Below, one piece after another: positions 33,700 through 46,440 of a stretch of DNA of 64,000 nt. Location: positions 927,501 to 991,500 of the forward strand of contig JACCIC010000038.1 of the NCBI GenBank assembly GCA_018907035.1. The letters run 5' to 3'. The position numbers and the translations under genes were made by a program. The DNA comes from Sycobia sp. Sy_11. Taxonomy: Eukaryota > Arthropoda > Insecta > Hymenoptera > Epichrysomallidae. Position 1 is the stretch's first letter; each line of letters starts with the position of its first letter. The notes beneath the pieces were generated by a model that had not been told where the DNA came from, made no database searches, and saw only the letters and a list, made by a program, of their open reading frames with translations.

Positions 33700-34385
33700 G
33701 ACTTCTATGGGAAAAATTGTACCTTCGAGTTGGAGCAGTAGAAAAGATGTCCAAGTGTCTCGAAAGTACGGAGAGTAATATCTTCGGACGATAGAGTATG
33801 TCTCGGGACGACTCATACTTGGAGTGTACGTGTTCGAATTACAGAATACGAATCTCTTCATAGAAATCGTACTGACATGCATGGACATTGTTGCCCACCA
33901 ACTATCCACGACACTCCCCGTGGAAGTCGTTCCAAATCATCTGGAAATCGCATTGTATCATCCAAACACGAAACTCGCTGTAGAAATTGTCCCGACATAC
34001 CTAAAAATCGTTTTATACCAACTAAACACGATACTCCCAGTAGAATTCATCCCGAGAAAACTAAACATCGCTTCCTAACGATTTAACACAATACTCCCCG
34101 TAGAGGTCGTTCAAAAAGATCTAGATATCGTATTTTACCGTCTCAACACGAATCTTCCCATACCAGTTGATTTTTTCATACCTGGACGTCGTTTTCTATC
34201 AACTAAATACAATATTCCCCGTAGAAACCGCCCAGAGACACCTGGACAACGTATTCTATCATCCAAACATAAAACTATAGAAATCATCTTGAGGCAACGG
34301 GATCTCGTAATCAACCGCCCGTACCACGCTAATACCATATCTCTCAGTAGAAATCGTATTTCAAATGTGTATATATATAATAAGT
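33700..34385 (-). mobile_element. Helitron-like repeat, 5' part and body (copy B)
   Basis: On the minus strand it starts near 34385 with ACACATTTGAAATACGATTT and matches copy A (58415) through about ten units of the 60-bp repeat. The units flip orientation near 33835, as in copy A. The 3' third with hairpin and CTAG is missing: the copy is cut at the LINE tail at about 33695. Confidence 0.75.
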
Positions 34386-34400
34386 ACAATATAATATACA

Positions 34401-34493
34401 TACAATATATATATATATATATATATGTAATATACTACTACTGGGAAGTTTAAAAACAATAAAGGTTTAAAAAACAGTTTTTAATTAAATTGA

Positions 34494-34550
<57 letters not shown>
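34401..34550. repeat. Two (TA)n microsatellites
   Basis: TA tracts at about 34401-34424 and 34499-34550 with 75 bp of AT-rich DNA between. Confidence 0.95.
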
Positions 34551-34554
<4 letters not shown>

Positions 34555-34752
34555 AACGTAAAATACAAATAGCAATCACCTTAGTGTACAGACGAGATAC
34601 TAATAACCTTCTGCGCTCAAACAGCGCCCTTTATAGACTTTCTTCTTATCGCGGGTCAAATTTCGGGCGATAAGCCCTATTCGTCGATCGCAGCCTAAAC
34701 ACTTCGCGCAGCCGGACGGTCGGAGAACCCGAGGTGGTAATCTGACACCGTC

Positions 34753-35026
34753 CAAACCTCTTTCGTAAAATCTCAAGATTTTCCTCCGACTAATATTTGA
34801 TCACCTTATTTGTAAATCATATAAAAATCAGTTTTCAGGAAAATCTTCGATTTTACCCGTCATGGTACGGATCAATTGCTTTTATGGAAGCATAACCAGT
34901 CAAACCTCTTTCGTAAAATCTCAAGATTTTCCTCCGACTAATATTTGATCACCTTATTTGTAAATCATATAGAAGTCAGTTTTTAGGAAAATCTTCGGTT
35001 TTACCCGTCATGGTACGGATCAATTG
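34753..35026. repeat. 126-bp direct duplication, period 148 bp
   Basis: 34753-34878 and 34901-35026 are nearly identical, with a 22-bp spacer. Each unit carries complementary ends (GTAAAATCTCAAGATTTTCC and GGAAAATCTTCGATTTTACC), so each can fold into a stem of about 18-20 bp. It lies beside a GC-richer patch (34600-34750). No coding potential. Confidence 0.9.
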
Positions 35027-37662
35027 TATACCTTAGTTGTATACAGTTTGTGGCCTTTAACGAAGGTTTGCTCGCGATCCTGACTTCAATAATTAATTAA
35101 TTTCAATTCAAACACAATTAAATTAATTCATTGAGTCCAATTCCAAGATTCAAATTATATCTTATAAAATAAGATTTCAAATCGCCAACCGATGATTTCG
35201 TTAAGCATTATTCAATATCTCGTGTGTACTTACATATCATTTATAAACAGTTTTTATAATTCGTGCGGCGCCGTTTTGTCCGAGGAGATCGCATAACATT
35301 TCTTACTCATATATTCTCTCGCAAATACAATATTAATCAATCTTTTATTTACATTACTTCCCATCTTAAAAGTAAACATTTCTCGCAATATAATTTATAA
35401 CTATATTTAGTTACAAAAGAAATACTAAACCTATGTATATATATAATGGCAACGCGATTTTATAAAATTTCTTAAAAACTATTACGCATTATTTTAATAT
35501 GTATCAGATTAAATAATTACAAAAATCGAAATCATAAATTAATTTTATCTTTATACTTCTACTTTCTTAAACTATAAACATATAACATAAACTATAACAT
35601 GACCAACGGCTATAAAGAAAATATCTTATTTTAAATTTGAATTCAAACAATATTAAAACATTTCACGTAGAACTAATTATAATAATAGCTAGAATGGAAT
35701 CGATTAATAAACTTTATTCTAGAAATTATAAACGCTGAAGGCTTAATACTAATTTTTACACCTAGTTTCGATTCTGTTCGTAACAATATATATAGTTCGT
35801 ATCTTTCTATTTTCAATAAAATACCGTGAGTATTTTCGTACCATAATCGGTTCAGTAGTTTTTTCGGTTATTGTATACAAACAAAAGCACGCTTCGTCTT
35901 TGTAAATTAGTATGATATGATTTGATTATACAAACAATTTTAGTTAGTGTTAATACTTTCGATATAATTAATTCATTTTATATACAGTTGTACAATTGTC
36001 AAAAAAAGCACATATTAGTTCTTAATTTTTTTACTTAACGAGATATTGTAATTTATTGAAGGCCAGATATCAATAGTGAATAAAATTTTGAAACCATTTA
36101 ATAGTCAAGTCAAATAATGTAATTTTTCTTGTTTATAAATTTACATCGAACTTATCCAAAAATAAATAAAAAAGTTTTGTGTGCTTCTTTAATTCATTTG
36201 TGCGAAACAATAAGTTTATTTTTTAATGTACATATAGAGTCATTTATCAATACCATTTAATTCTATTAAAGTTACTGTTATTGATTTTCAAAATTGATAT
36301 ATTAAGAAAACCTGAACGTTATATTTTCAAAATAACAGAAAAGATCAAATATCTAGTAGTACAATATATATTTTTTCAGACAAATAACTGCTTCAGACAA
36401 ATAAATGTACAGGAATTCACCTAAAGAACTAATTAAAAAAGTAATATCAAATAATTTTTTAACGAGTTTTTTTAAAGATTAGCTCTTAATTAACCGAAAA
36501 TTATTAGGAACTAATTATTGTTTTTTTTTAAGAAAAGCTTTTACAAGATATTTGGGAATTGTAAGTTTTAAAACAATGCTGTTTTTAATCTTGCTTTAAA
36601 ATTAATTTATATTTAAAATTATGTTAAAACTATATACTATCAAAAATTAGAATTGATTATATTTAACCATTGATAACTTTAACCAAGTATAAGTATAATA
36701 TAATAAAAATGTATATTTACAATATACTTGAAATTTAACTATATCATTAAAATATACATTTTAAATTTGTATTTTAAATATATCCAACTAAGATATAGTT
36801 AAATGCCAAGTATATTGTATAAAAATACAAATTGTATACAAACAGTACAAAATATTTTGTATACCATTGATATTTTTCAATTAAGTATATATGGTGATTT
36901 TGATTAATTAAATTTCAAATAATTTAATTGTGCTTAGATCGATCGTATTTATTAATTTAAATTTCAAATAATATATCTAACGTCTTACAACAGTGAGATT
37001 GTCTTAATATTTTTTCCAAGTTCAAACATTGTTGCTGGCTAAAATTTTGAAGTTATTTAATTTGAGTTTCATTTAGATAACTGACATGATTAAAATCTTC
37101 CTATTTATATCACTGTTGATTTATTTTTTTATATTTGGAATAATTATAATCAGTTACATAACTAATTAATAATCATATATGTTATATTTGATCATCGCAA
37201 TTATGTTGTTCAAATTAAAATTAATTTCTCTTCATTTATATAATCTGCGGACTTAATGTTATCTGGGGATTATATAAATAATATTATTTTCAGATTTCTA
37301 ACTTGGTTTGGTCAATAAATGATTTGCCATACGTTGATAAAACTGCATGCTATTATGGGTGTACGCCAGCTTTTAACCATTCGTTTTTGTACTTTCTGCC
37401 AGTAGGTAAGACAGTTGTCTACTAGCTCCAGGCTCACTGCAGATCCGTCCAGCACTATGCTCTACTATAAGCTAGATTATATCGACAATTATTTTATCCT
37501 GGGAGATAGTTCTCGTGAACAACTTTCCTTATAACACATTTTCAGTTTCTGCTGCCAGGTGGAGACTGCAGCGTGCCGACTCCGCACCTCCGGACGGAAT
37601 CGATAATCGTTCCGGCGGGTGGTCACGTTTGTCAACGACCCTATTAAACGCCTCCATCCTCT
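35027..37662. other. AT-rich stretch; one Helitron-associated motif, otherwise nothing
   Basis: Mostly AT-rich. On the minus strand about 35935-35840 reads ACTACTGAACCGATTATGG with an upstream ATATCATACT, matching 57345-57430. This ACTGAACCGATT block is common in insect Helitron-type repeats. No gene was recognised. Confidence 0.5.
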
Positions 37663-37779
37663 TTTTTTTTAATGTTATTGAACGTCGCTCTATTTGTGCT
37701 TCCATATATCGATGCTAATCAGCGAAGGAGGTCTACGATGTGTTTGTAAACAAAGCACATGTAAATTATTACAGCCATC
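37663..37779 (-). mobile_element. tRNA-derived SINE, 5'-truncated copy
   Basis: Contains only the 3' half of the SINE (from TAATTTACATGTGCTTTG to GAGCGACGTTCAATAACATT and poly(A)). The tRNA-related head is missing. Shares its end with the copies at 24532, 47089 and 51421. Confidence 0.8.
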
Positions 37780-38208
37780 CACTATTCCGACTTTCGTAGT
37801 TCTTCGTTTGTCCCACCTGTCTTTTCCCTTATGATTTAATCGAATGAGAAATAGACGCATTTCCGTCTCGCAATATAGCCTTAGGTGAAATTTCAAGGAA
37901 AATTAAAACTCTTAATCGGATAAGGATGCGAAGCATTAGCATTTTAGCTCGACATTTCTTTTGCAGCCTTTCTATCGTAATAAATTCGTTATATTTAGAT
38001 ATGCACCCAGTGTATACATGTATTGTATTTACAGAAATTAAAATTACAGATTTTAAAATTGAAAACGAATTATTTCGGTATTTTTTGTTTTATCAAGCTA
38101 AATTTCACTAATGAATAAGCAATATATGTGAAATATGGAATTATTGAAATGTTTATTCAACGAGATTATTTGATGAATGTGGATACACAAAGTTAATGAA
38201 TTAAAAAA
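37780..38208. other. No gene recognised
   Basis: Mixed AT-rich DNA. Short frames at 37690-37896 and 37926-38111 lack domains. Confidence 0.5.
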
Positions 38209-38547
38209 TTGAAAGGGACTGTGCTTGATATAGTTATTTGTTTTCCAAAGTTCGCACAAAAGTATCGTACCTACCAAGTTTTATGGGTGTGCTTTATGCG
38301 GATTAAAAACACGCGGCTTTCAAACGTACAGTTTTTTCATAAATTTTTACAAAAATTTGATCCTCGAAATTTGATCAAACGTAATAATGATAGGTATACT
38401 TTTTCGAACGACAAAGAGAATTATCGAATCGATAGGGCGTTTATGTTTCAAAATCAGACGTGGACGGCATACGCTGCGTATCTGGATCTGCGTGTAGTTG
38501 AAAAAGCTAATTACGTCCTTCTCGAGAGCAGAGCCATTCAGCGATAA
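38209..38547 (+). CDS. Unrecognised frame of 112 codons
   Basis: A continuous frame with an opening hydrophobic stretch (VLDIVICF), a basic middle (NLIKRNNDRYTF) and an aromatic end (MFQNQTWTAYAAYLDL). I do not recognise a family. It is not next to identified element parts, and no ribosomal or splice context supports it strongly. In DNA this AT-rich, 112 open codons are uncommon but can occur by chance. Confidence 0.2.
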   Translation: MKGTVLDIVICFPKFAQKYRTYQVLWVCFMRIKNTRLSNVQFFHKFLQKFDPRNLIKRNNDRYTFSNDKENYRIDRAFMFQNQTWTAYAAYLDLRVVEKANYVLLESRAIQR

Positions 38548-38559
38548 CTCGAATCCGAA

Positions 38560-39140
<581 letters not shown>

Positions 39141-39147
39141 TATATAA

Positions 39148-39193
<46 letters not shown>
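39148..39193. repeat. (AT)n microsatellite
   Basis: About 45 bp of AT directly before the possible solo LTR. Confidence 0.95.
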
Positions 39194-39197
<4 letters not shown>

Positions 39198-39426
39198 AGC
39201 GCGAAACGGCGTTTGGCTCTAACCGCGCGTAAACGATTCCATTGATCCGAAGAACAAGCACAGAAGGTCGATTCTGACCGCATATAACTCGCAATCGGTA
39301 CCGAGAACTGGAGCGCATGTATTGGAAAATAAAGCTCTCTGGATACTCGAAGGCACACGTATCGTGAATGGTTTACCAAAAAATGGAAAAACAGTCCGGA
39401 TACTGTATAATGCCGTATTCGTTACA
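39194..39426 (+). repeat. Possible solo LTR
   Basis: The 233-bp block begins TGTTAGCGCG and ends CGTTACA, with AATAAA at about 39330 placed like a polyadenylation signal. It is GC-richer than its flanks. No primer site follows and the left flank is a microsatellite, so no target duplication can be checked. An unrelated GC-rich piece is possible. Confidence 0.35.
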
Positions 39427-42180
39427 GTCTTCTGTGATAGCTACTTGATGCAAAAATAATGGAAACTGTATAATTACTTATAACAGTAAGGCGCATGATC
39501 AAAGTTTAAGTGCGAAACGAGAATTATCCAAGTAGAGAAATTCCAATTGCATTATCATGAATGCTGTAGAATCAACGACATAAAAGTAGGTCATACTCGC
39601 AATGAATAGCTTATTTGATAAGATTCTATAGCTGAGAAAATTTGATTAATGTAAACACTATTCTATAAAAGTACTTGTGATTTCTATATTATTTCATTTT
39701 TCTCGTGAGCTTAATTATATGATAAAAAGGTATATGAGCCTTTCAGTATCCGAATACTTATTTTTCAAATCTCCCAGATTTATTGTCTTTAAAACTGAAA
39801 GTATTAAATCTTCATCGAGTTTTGTGAACCATCATTGAAACGAATGTGTTTAAATATATTTAAATATATTTAAGTAGTTAGGTCAGATATATGGTAAAAT
39901 CAAGTATTTTTCAAAGCCCTTTACTATTTATACTGGCGGGGCCATCCTGAAGCGGTTCGACCGATGCTTTCGTTACGTATTTTTATTTATCCATCGCTAA
40001 TGACACTCATGACCAATTTCGCTACTAGTGGTGCTCGATATTGATGCTATACCTTGACACAAAAATAATTTCGCATCGAAAGTATAAATGTTACTGCAGG
40101 ATATCAGAGTACAAAATAATAGGATTCATGAAAAGAAATGATCAATTTAATTTAAAAATTATTATTAGTGTTATTTATTTCTGAGCAATCTTAATCGCTG
40201 CAAATAATTTCCCAAAAGTATACGATTTTAAAATGTCAAATAGAATTTTATTCAATTTAAAAATTCTAGATACTTTTCAATTAGGGCTTGTCTTATTTTT
40301 TTAAAGTTCTGGCCTTAAACGTTTTACTTACTGTATAATATAAAACAGTATTCTACTTTTTAATCTTCAAAAAGATATTATCAAATTAATCGCTTACAGA
40401 TAAGGGAGATATTCAATGGTATTTTAATAATATGTAATAGAATTTAAATGAATTATTTATAAAGCAAAAGAAAGTTATGATAATTATTACTAATTCCATT
40501 ATTTTTACCTACCAATAATCATCGGTGTTCGTCCTGTTTTGCACTCAACCAGATCGATTTTTTACTGTAATACTAACCTGTTTTCTACAATATATATTTA
40601 AAAGGATTTCGTTCTTGTTAAAATCGTTACGAAGTCATAACCATGTAGAGTACGTATATATATATAGTGCACTCGTTAGAAATTCGGCAACATGAAAACT
40701 TTAATTACGATATTTTGACAATTCAATTTTCTAAATTGTTTCTAAAAAAGTTTGAAAAAAACTATTGAACCGATCATGATCAAATTGGATTTATAGATTC
40801 ATAAGGTCTCTAATTGTAGTTTGAATTAGAATTTTAACGATATATCTGGTAGTTAATTTTTTAGAAAGAAACACATTAATAAATCGATCGAACTTTACAA
40901 TAATTTTAAATTAATTTCAGCATTTAAAATAAAAAAAGTTGATTCTCTTTTTCAAATTTCATTTGCTTCCTTTTAAATTATTTAACTAGAAATTTAGCAA
41001 TTAAAATAAAACTCTACTTTTTCTTTTTCGATTTGTATAGTGCGAATCATGGTAGTTATCTATGCTATTACACTATTATTTTTTTGTGTTTCATAGAAAA
41101 AAAATGTTTTGAAAATATTTGATGTTATTTAATTAACAACTAAAGAAATTCCCAACATTAATACGCAAAAAATGGTTTCTACATGACACAAGCTACTTAA
41201 AATCACACGCGGATTTTAATGTCCGTGGCATATCGCTCTATCAAGTGTTTATATTTATGGGGTTTATATATTTAATCTATTAATATAAATAATAATACAT
41301 TGTTTAATCAATTCAAAATGATGCAGCCAATTATTTTATTTTAATACATTCCGGTGGTTATTTCTAATTTATTTATAGCGGCATAAGTCATTGCTTTAAA
41401 CAATAGATCTGGCAAGCAATATTTGTATTAAATGTAGCAAAGCATCAATTTTGATCGGAATAGTATAGTCTGATTGTTAAGAGTAATTTACTTATTTTTG
41501 TGTTATCAACGTTACGAGTTGACCGTTACTCGATCGTTACTCGTATCTATAACATTATCTCGTGTAGAAATTCAATATCGAATCTAACTAGTATCGGTTA
41601 AGTTTTCCATATTTAATGTTAGAATCAAGAAAGGAAAGATAGTCGAATGATTATCATTTATATTCATTTTTAAAACTAAATGAAAAGTTAGAAATATTTC
41701 AGTATAAGTTTTTATTAACCTCCGACAAGCGGTTAATACTTGTTTATTTAGAAAGAAATACTGCAACTTTGTAAAGATGCCATTACGTTATTCTTTACAG
41801 TTCACATTTTTTTATTTTTAAGAAAGAAATTATCAATAGCAAACCTTGTAATGGAAAATCAAAAAATAGAAATATTAAATGATTATTCTACTACCTATCA
41901 TCTTAATAACATTGAAAACAAGCTGTAAATTACATGTGACGTTTTTATAAAGTACTTTTTATATAAATTTTTATAAAGTCTTTATAAAGTCCTTTTCATA
42001 ATTTCTCTGAAAACGTTTAAAGTTAAACTATTTATACAAATTTGATAAAGTAACGAAATGAATGAATCATTACTAGATATTATTTTTATCAAAGATATCA
42101 ATATTTTTTAATGATCTTTATGTATCTTTTAATCATGTTCATATCCAGCTGAACTACATGATATAATTCTATTTTTGAGC
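39427..42180. other. Long AT-rich stretch, nothing recognised
   Basis: About 2.75 kb without a supported gene or named repeat. A 60-residue minus-strand frame at 41584-41766 lacks domains. Confidence 0.5.
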
Positions 42181-43065
42181 GTTCGGTCGCAGTGCAAAGA
42201 CATTTGCAGCGTAGCGACCGTGACGGGGTCCCTTTAAGTCGGCAAAGTTAGTTTTCGACTGGAGAAAGCAAAGCTAAGTGCGATTGATCGACTCCTCCCC
42301 TCTTTTTCTCTCGGCCTGTCTCCGACAGCTCCGATCCTCTATATCGGCGTTCGTTCGCTCGTCCCCCCCCCCCCCTATCTAGCCCATACACCCAAAATAC
42401 ATCGGAAAGAGGCTGCTACGATAAGAGGCTTGAGGCGCCGCCCGCGAAGAGGAAATAAGAGAGACCGCGATGGGAAACGAGTCTATTCGTATTATATAGT
42501 CGAACGTCCTGGATAAGACGCGCTCGCGTCCCAATATACAGGTGACGTATACATCTATAATGAGAAATCGCTCGGGTACGGCTCACTTCGTTACATGTGC
42601 GGCGTCCTTTCCGTGGTATTGAGGACAGGGTATAGTCGGGATCTCTTTGTCGAAAATCGAAAGCGTCGTTGCGCTTTCCGAAGCGAGGGCAGCGACCAAC
42701 ATCGTTTTCTAAACACCTGTAAACACTATGTATACACGTCACGCTAGAGTCGCGCCACATTTCCAAGTCGCTGTCGTGGCGTCGGCTTTTGACGCAATCG
42801 TATTTAACCCTCTAGCATGCGGATTAACCGATGAAGGAGAGGTAGGGAAGTGTAACTACGCGGACGAGCACTGTTTCTCAGGGAAGCATTGTTCGATACG
42901 GCACTGTCGGTCTTTGTTGGAGCTGACTGAACTTAGTATCCATTGTCTCGATAGCTGGCGAATATTGGGCGTTAATGTGCGCTTGGCCGCAGCTGCGGTC
43001 GATCCTCCACCTCTGATCCATGTTATATCGTTATATATCCTCCCACTCTCTAAAATTGAATAAGT
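42180..43065. other. GC-rich, CpG-rich island, no product recognised
   Basis: A clear base-composition change, with a C14-like run at about 42363 and frames on both strands (42416-42766 minus, 42728-43063 plus) that show no domain. The composition resembles a promoter or 5' exon region of an insect gene, or LTR debris. No convincing TATA box or donor was fixed. Confidence 0.35.
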
Positions 43066-43550
43066 GACAAATCAAATCATCCATTACGTAAACCTGATTT
43101 AAATTATTAATAAATGGATATACATATTCCTAAGTAATTCTTCAACTTTAGTATGAGTATAGAACTGTAAGTGAATTTTTCACGTTTTCTAGATATCACT
43201 AATTTTAGAAATCTTAGGCAATTATACTATTGTCCACTAGGTGGAATTTGCTGCATTTTTTATTATTATCTCAAATTATCGTCACTTATTAGTGCCAGAT
43301 GCTTGTTTGAATTGGCACAGCCAGCCGATTATTGTAAAGATCCTTACATTGTGCTTTCAGAATAATTGTACTTTTTAAATAAGTGGGGTTTTCTAGATTC
43401 TTTTACATTAATATTCACTTATTATATGTATGCTTACACTTAACTATTAAACGAATTTGTTTTGACTATGAAATAAACAGACATAAACATATTAAAAGTT
43501 AATAAACAGACATAAACATATTAAACAACATTGAAAGTTATAAAAACATA
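43066..43550. other. AT-rich; short tandem duplication near 43471
   Basis: AATAAACAGACATAAACATA occurs twice (about 43473 and 43501), followed each time by TTAAA. A 64-codon frame at 43171-43365 is unrecognised. Confidence 0.5.
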
Positions 43551-43942
43551 TTAGGTTGTCAAATATCACCCTTCCTGTTGGCCAGTTGTGGACGCTTCTG
43601 GTCGATAGCCTGCTTCAAGCGGTCCAATGTTCATAGTAGAGAGTAGAATTAAGCATCTGGCCATATGGGAGTAGCTCATAGTGGATTCTTCCATTCCAAT
43701 CCCACCAAACACACAGCAAAGCCTTCCTGGCCGTCAATCCCGGCTTAGTCAACTTCATGTTTACACGTCTATAACTTTTGAACGCAATATCCAAACTAAT
43801 CATGCAAAGCGTCGCTTTGTACGTTATGTCAAGACCTTTTAAATGATGTATAGTATTGCCAGATACGAGCTCTATAGCGCTTTGTACATAACCGCGAAAT
43901 TCATAAGACAAAAAGGCGGAAGGGAGATATTTGACAACCTAA
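43551..43942 (-). mobile_element. Mariner deletion derivative (MITE-like), both ends intact
   Basis: The 392-bp element has matching terminal repeats, TTAGGTTGTCAAATATCACC at the left and GGGAGATATTTGACAACCTA at the right, with TA on both sides. Inside (minus strand) the 5' region of the 29332 mariner is joined to a piece coding KPGLTARKALLCVWWDW and HYELLPYGQMLNS, then directly to the other end. Two internal deletions removed most of the transposase. It could once have been moved by a full-length relative. Confidence 0.85.
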
Positions 43943-44317
43943 TATAATTAGGGGACATATAATTTATTTTTTGACAATTCATATCTAATAAGAATCAGTA
44001 AATGAACTTGTTAACTTATATTCGACAATAATATTAATATAGTTAATTGGTAATAATAATCAGGAGAGGTGTATTCGAGGTGAGAAAATAAATACACAGT
44101 TCACAATAATAGTTAAATTGAAAGTAAGTTCTTTATTTTTATAATAGAAAGAAATGGTGATGGCATAAAAAACCTCCATTCTATGAGTGGAGGAAAAAGC
44201 CAATTTAGTATATTTAATTGACAGCTAAATATGAATGCTATGCACACAAAGATATATAATTAATTTATTAATAATTAAAGTTATATTATTTTACACACGA
44301 GCAAAAGGTCACCTTAT
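43943..44317. other. AT-rich stretch, nothing recognised
   Basis: No gene. Segment 44070-44200 contains AATAAATACACAG and a CCTCCATTCTATGAGTGGAGG hairpin, perhaps part of an unknown repeat. Confidence 0.4.
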
Positions 44318-44556
44318 ACGAGGGTGGTTTGATAATTCCGTGACTTTTAAATGAAAAAACAATTTATCTAAACAAATATTTTTTATTTTTCAATATAGTC
44401 CCCTCCCAACACGATGCATTTATTCCAGCGGTATTCAATCTTTTTTAAGCCTTCCAAAAAGTAATTTTTGTCGAAATCATCAAAATAATCATTTGTGGTA
44501 GTCATAATCTCTTCATTCGATGAAAATCTTTTACCACCAAGCCACGTTTTCATGTT
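44318..44556 (-). pseudogene. Mariner transposase C-terminus and terminal repeat
   Basis: The minus strand reads LPNMKTWLGGKRFSSNEEIM, then NYFLEGLKKIEYRWNKCIVL and GGDYIEK, the conserved C-terminal end of mariner transposases. It is followed by the untranslated end and a terminal repeat ending CGAGGGTGG-type on the plus strand at about 44318. Everything upstream is missing: Penelope terminal DNA lies there instead. This is a third mariner type. Confidence 0.75.
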
Positions 44557-44839
44557 TGGAAGTAGAATAAATATAAGATAAATATTTTTTTTATTGATCT
44601 TACAGTCCAATCAATTCAATCTACAAATAAAATAAAAAATAAAAATAAAAATAAATAAAAATAAAATAAACATTAAAAATAAAAATTAAATTAAAAATTA
44701 AATTAAAATTATAATGACAGTCAGACTGTCCTTGTTTATATTCACCCTCGTAGACTAATCTGAAAATAAAATATTAGCTGAAAAAATTCTTTGTTAGTAA
44801 AGTGCAGTCTGACTGTCCCCAACACCCTTACCTAATTGA

Positions 44840-44884
44840 AGACTTGTCCAACGTTTCAAGCTCGTTACGGCTCCTCATCAGGTA
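44840..44884 (-). ncRNA. Hammerhead-ribozyme-like motif of Penelope
   Basis: The minus strand reads CTGATGA, then GGAGC...GCTT (weak stem II), then GAAAC and GTT. The order matches CUGANGA, stem II, GAAA and a UH site, here GUU in place of GUC. It lies at the same place relative to the endonuclease stop as the motif at 24185. Confidence 0.5.
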
Positions 44885-44986
44885 CTAAACTAAATCTTAT
44901 ATTCTAATCTATATATACCCATCCCCACCACCAAATTTAATAAATTAAATATAAATTCCCTCTCTACACAAATTGTCCAAAACCAA

Positions 44987-45610
44987 TCAATTTAATAAGA
45001 AATGATAAACACTGTCCAATCTACCAGACTCTAACATTAAATTCACATTATTCCGATTCTTGAAAATGTGAATACTTTCAAGACTCTCCCGTTTATACTT
45101 ATTATTAATACCATGTTCCAAAATATCCACATTCACAAAATCAACAGAATGTAAAAACTTTAAACAATGCTCTTTTAAAACGGCAGTAATATGTGAGCTA
45201 CGTAAACTATATTTATGTTCATAAATTCTCTTTTTTAAATATCTACCTGTTTGTCCAATATAGTGTTTATCACCATCCATGCAATTCTCTTGTAAACATC
45301 TCCTGATTTTAAGCGTAAATCATCCTTATCTTTGCAATTATTAAACAATCTACCCAAATTATTGTTATTTTTAAAGAAAATTTGAATGTTATATTTCCGA
45401 AAATTTCTTTCAATTCTTTCAGACAATCCTCTAACATATGGCAAGACAATAATTTTGCCTCAAATTAACATCAATTCCTGCACTATGTCTATTTTCGGCA
45501 TTATAAATGTCAAACAATCTCTCAGTAATTAATCTATTAATAAATTGAATTGGATAACCATTATTAATAAAAGTTTCTCTTACTGTCTGTAAAGTATTTC
45601 GTCTAAAATC
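44987..45610 (-). pseudogene. Penelope RT end and GIY-YIG endonuclease
   Basis: Upstream pieces read FRRNTLQTVRETFINNGYP and FINRLITERLFDIYNAENR, the RT-to-endonuclease linker. A frame at 45235-45444 gives FNNCKDKDDLRLKSGDVYK. The last frame (45280-44987) gives DKHYIGQTGRYLKKRIYEH, KEHCLKFLHSVDFVN and ending SVYHFLLN. GIY is seen as DVY and YIG is intact, but frameshifts near 45440 and 45280 break the protein. It is closely similar to the copy at 23638. Confidence 0.8.
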
Positions 45611-45620
45611 ATTACGTGAC

Positions 45621-45673
45621 TAGAGGTCACTAGTGCAGAGCTTGCTCTGCCTACGCCTATTAAAAAGAAAAAA
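45621..45673 (+). mobile_element. Waldo-like LINE, extremely 5'-truncated tail
   Basis: Only about 50 bp: AGGTCACTAGTGCAGAGC, the hairpin partner GCTCTGC and CTACGCCTATTAAAAAG, followed by A and (AC)n then (AT)n. It equals the last part of the element at 15578. It interrupts the Penelope copy. Confidence 0.85.
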
Positions 45674-45685
45674 AACACACACACA

Positions 45686-45720
<35 letters not shown>
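45674..45720. repeat. (AC)n then (AT)n microsatellite
   Basis: A short ACACACACACAGAC stretch then about 30 bp of AT. Confidence 0.9.
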
Positions 45721-45721
<1 letters not shown>

Positions 45722-46440
45722 ACATTTAGACCCCCACCCCCTTTTATCGCTGCAATACATCGCGCAGTACATGCGAGACAAGGAATTGTAGGCTTGTCAT
45801 TTTACCTGAAGGTTCTCTCTCTCTCTCGCATTCCAAATACACTCCGGACAAAATAGTATAGTTCTACTTTACTTCCTGTTTTCTAAACAGAGCTATAATG
45901 AAATAACTTCCCATATTCAATTATAAATGAAGTGAAAAATATTTTAATTTTCAATATTTTTTATTATTATCTTATTCACTTTAAGTTATTATTAGGTTCA
46001 CTTTAATTAAATTCAGAAAAATGTATACTGTTCGATGGACCGTTAATTGTGCCATTAAATGAAAATTTATATATCTAGATATTCATTTTTTCGGGTTTGA
46101 AAAAGGAACTGAAAACTATTCTGTCTAACGTTTATTCAATCGGCAGCAGGTTGCGCTAGAGCCGTTAACATCTGTTTGTTTATGTAGACAAGAATGATGT
46201 AAGTGTATACAACGTCTAACAAATACATTTCACAATGTAATAACGATGTAGTCACTGAAATAGTTCAGAAATATAGAAACCGTTCGATTGAGTTAACTAA
46301 AAAAATAAATGGACTCGGTTTATCTTTACTGTGAAATAAATTTAAAACTGCTTCGATGCAGAACACGAGAGAAGAAGCAAATTTTTCGAAAGGCCTCATA
46401 AAAGGGAAAAAGCAGAATTAAGACGGGACCTCGGCCAAAC
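45721..46440. other. AT-rich stretch, nothing recognised
   Basis: No supported gene or repeat apart from a short TC run near 45815. Confidence 0.5.

Larger units (their letters stand above)
44557..45620 (-). mobile_element. Penelope-like element, 3' part
   Basis: Minus strand, from 45620 down: RT C-terminal region, GIY-YIG endonuclease (to 44987), hammerhead-like motif (44884-44840), CAGTCAGACTG motifs, TTTTA-rich tract and the terminal AGATTGAATTGATTGGACTG motif near 44600. It is cut at 45620 by a Waldo-like tail and abuts a mariner fragment at 44556. Confidence 0.8.

Noticed and set aside
42416..43063. Protein-coding gene in the GC-rich island
   Set aside because: Frames on both strands are open because of high GC. 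None has a domain, and no splice or start context favours one.
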